Of a stretch of DNA of 43,946 nt, positions 43,877 through 43,946 are shown in pieces. The notes below the pieces were generated by a model, which was not told the origin of the DNA, did not search any database, and worked only from the letters and a program-made list of their open reading frames with translations. How positions within the stretch are numbered: position 1 is the first letter of the stretch; each line of letters begins with the position of its first letter. Both the position numbers and the translations under genes were made by a program. Location of the stretch: contig NZ_JAAKZY010000077.1 of the NCBI RefSeq assembly GCF_011045015.1, positions 1 through 43,946 on the forward strand, given 5' to 3'. This DNA is from Streptomyces scabichelini (GTDB taxonomy: Bacteria; Actinomycetota; Actinomycetes; Streptomycetales; Streptomycetaceae).

Positions 43877-43946
43877 GATCCTCGGCCCCCCAGCCTTGCG
43901 CGCCCGCTCGTGCGGGCGCGCAAGGCTGGGGGGCCGAGGATCGTGG
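43873..43946. repeat. Perfect 35-bp inverted repeat at window end
   Basis: 43873-43907 and 43912-43946 are exact reverse complements separated by TCGT. The left arm includes the first possible start codon and the DNA directly upstream of the response-regulator gene. The right arm ends exactly with the window, so the repeat may continue. Either a very strong hairpin or an assembly fold-back. Confidence 0.85.

Overview
The window is a stretch of high-GC actinobacterial chromosome, almost certainly Streptomyces. Codons are overwhelmingly G/C-ending, GTG starts are common, genes are tightly coupled by ATGA/GTGA overlaps, and the order MenJ-like reductase / NlpC-P60 / nuoA-N / recQ / polyprenyl synthase / korAB / LuxR response regulator is that of the S. 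coelicolor core chromosome as I remember it. No insertion sequence, prophage, tRNA, rRNA or CRISPR array was seen.

Layout. 1-238: 5' part of a PASTA-domain gene (minus), cut by the window edge. 296-3106: GNAT acetyltransferase, a menaquinone/geranylgeranyl reductase-type flavoprotein and a secreted NlpC/P60 hydrolase. 3107-3930: a long regulatory intergenic region with a Crp-like site, a Rex-operator-like palindrome and a duplicated stem-loop leader. 3931-20019: a complete 14-gene nuoA-N operon for proton-pumping NADH:quinone oxidoreductase, closed by a perfect 16-bp stem terminator. 20097-26417: Uma2-family protein, RecQ helicase, fumarylacetoacetase, two coupled unknown genes and a Cof-type HAD phosphatase. 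26839-29026: polyprenyl diphosphate synthase and a secreted CHRD/DUF3455 protein. 29381-32667: LolA-like membrane-anchored protein followed by an ABC-2 exporter. 32817-36157: HxlR regulator divergent from a DHA2-type MFS pump, then a 4-hydroxybenzoate-hydroxylase-like flavoprotein with altered active-site residues. 36189-38639: RarD permease, a QorB-like NADPH:quinone reductase and its divergent HxlR regulator. 38884-39852: a DUF6082 gene carrying a TTA codon, a strong inverted-repeat/Crp-like control region, and a small protein. 39944-42947: korB and korA (2-oxoglutarate:ferredoxin oxidoreductase). 43205-43876: NarL/LuxR response regulator whose upstream side is a perfect 35-bp inverted repeat running exactly to the window end.

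Functional theme. Much of the window concerns electron flow: KorAB makes reduced ferredoxin, Nuo feeds electrons into menaquinone, the polyprenyl synthase can supply the quinone side chain and the MenJ-like reductase can saturate it. A Rex-type operator in front of nuoA would connect this to the NADH/NAD+ ratio. The right half is more accessory in character (efflux, aromatic hydroxylation, HxlR switches, DUF genes) and is rich in short 8-23 bp tandem duplications at gene edges. The best candidates for something new are the divergent PobA-like hydroxylase, the DUF6082/small-protein locus with its operator array and TTA codon, the nuo leader structure, the LolA-like/ABC operon, and the terminal palindrome (real hairpin or assembly fold-back).
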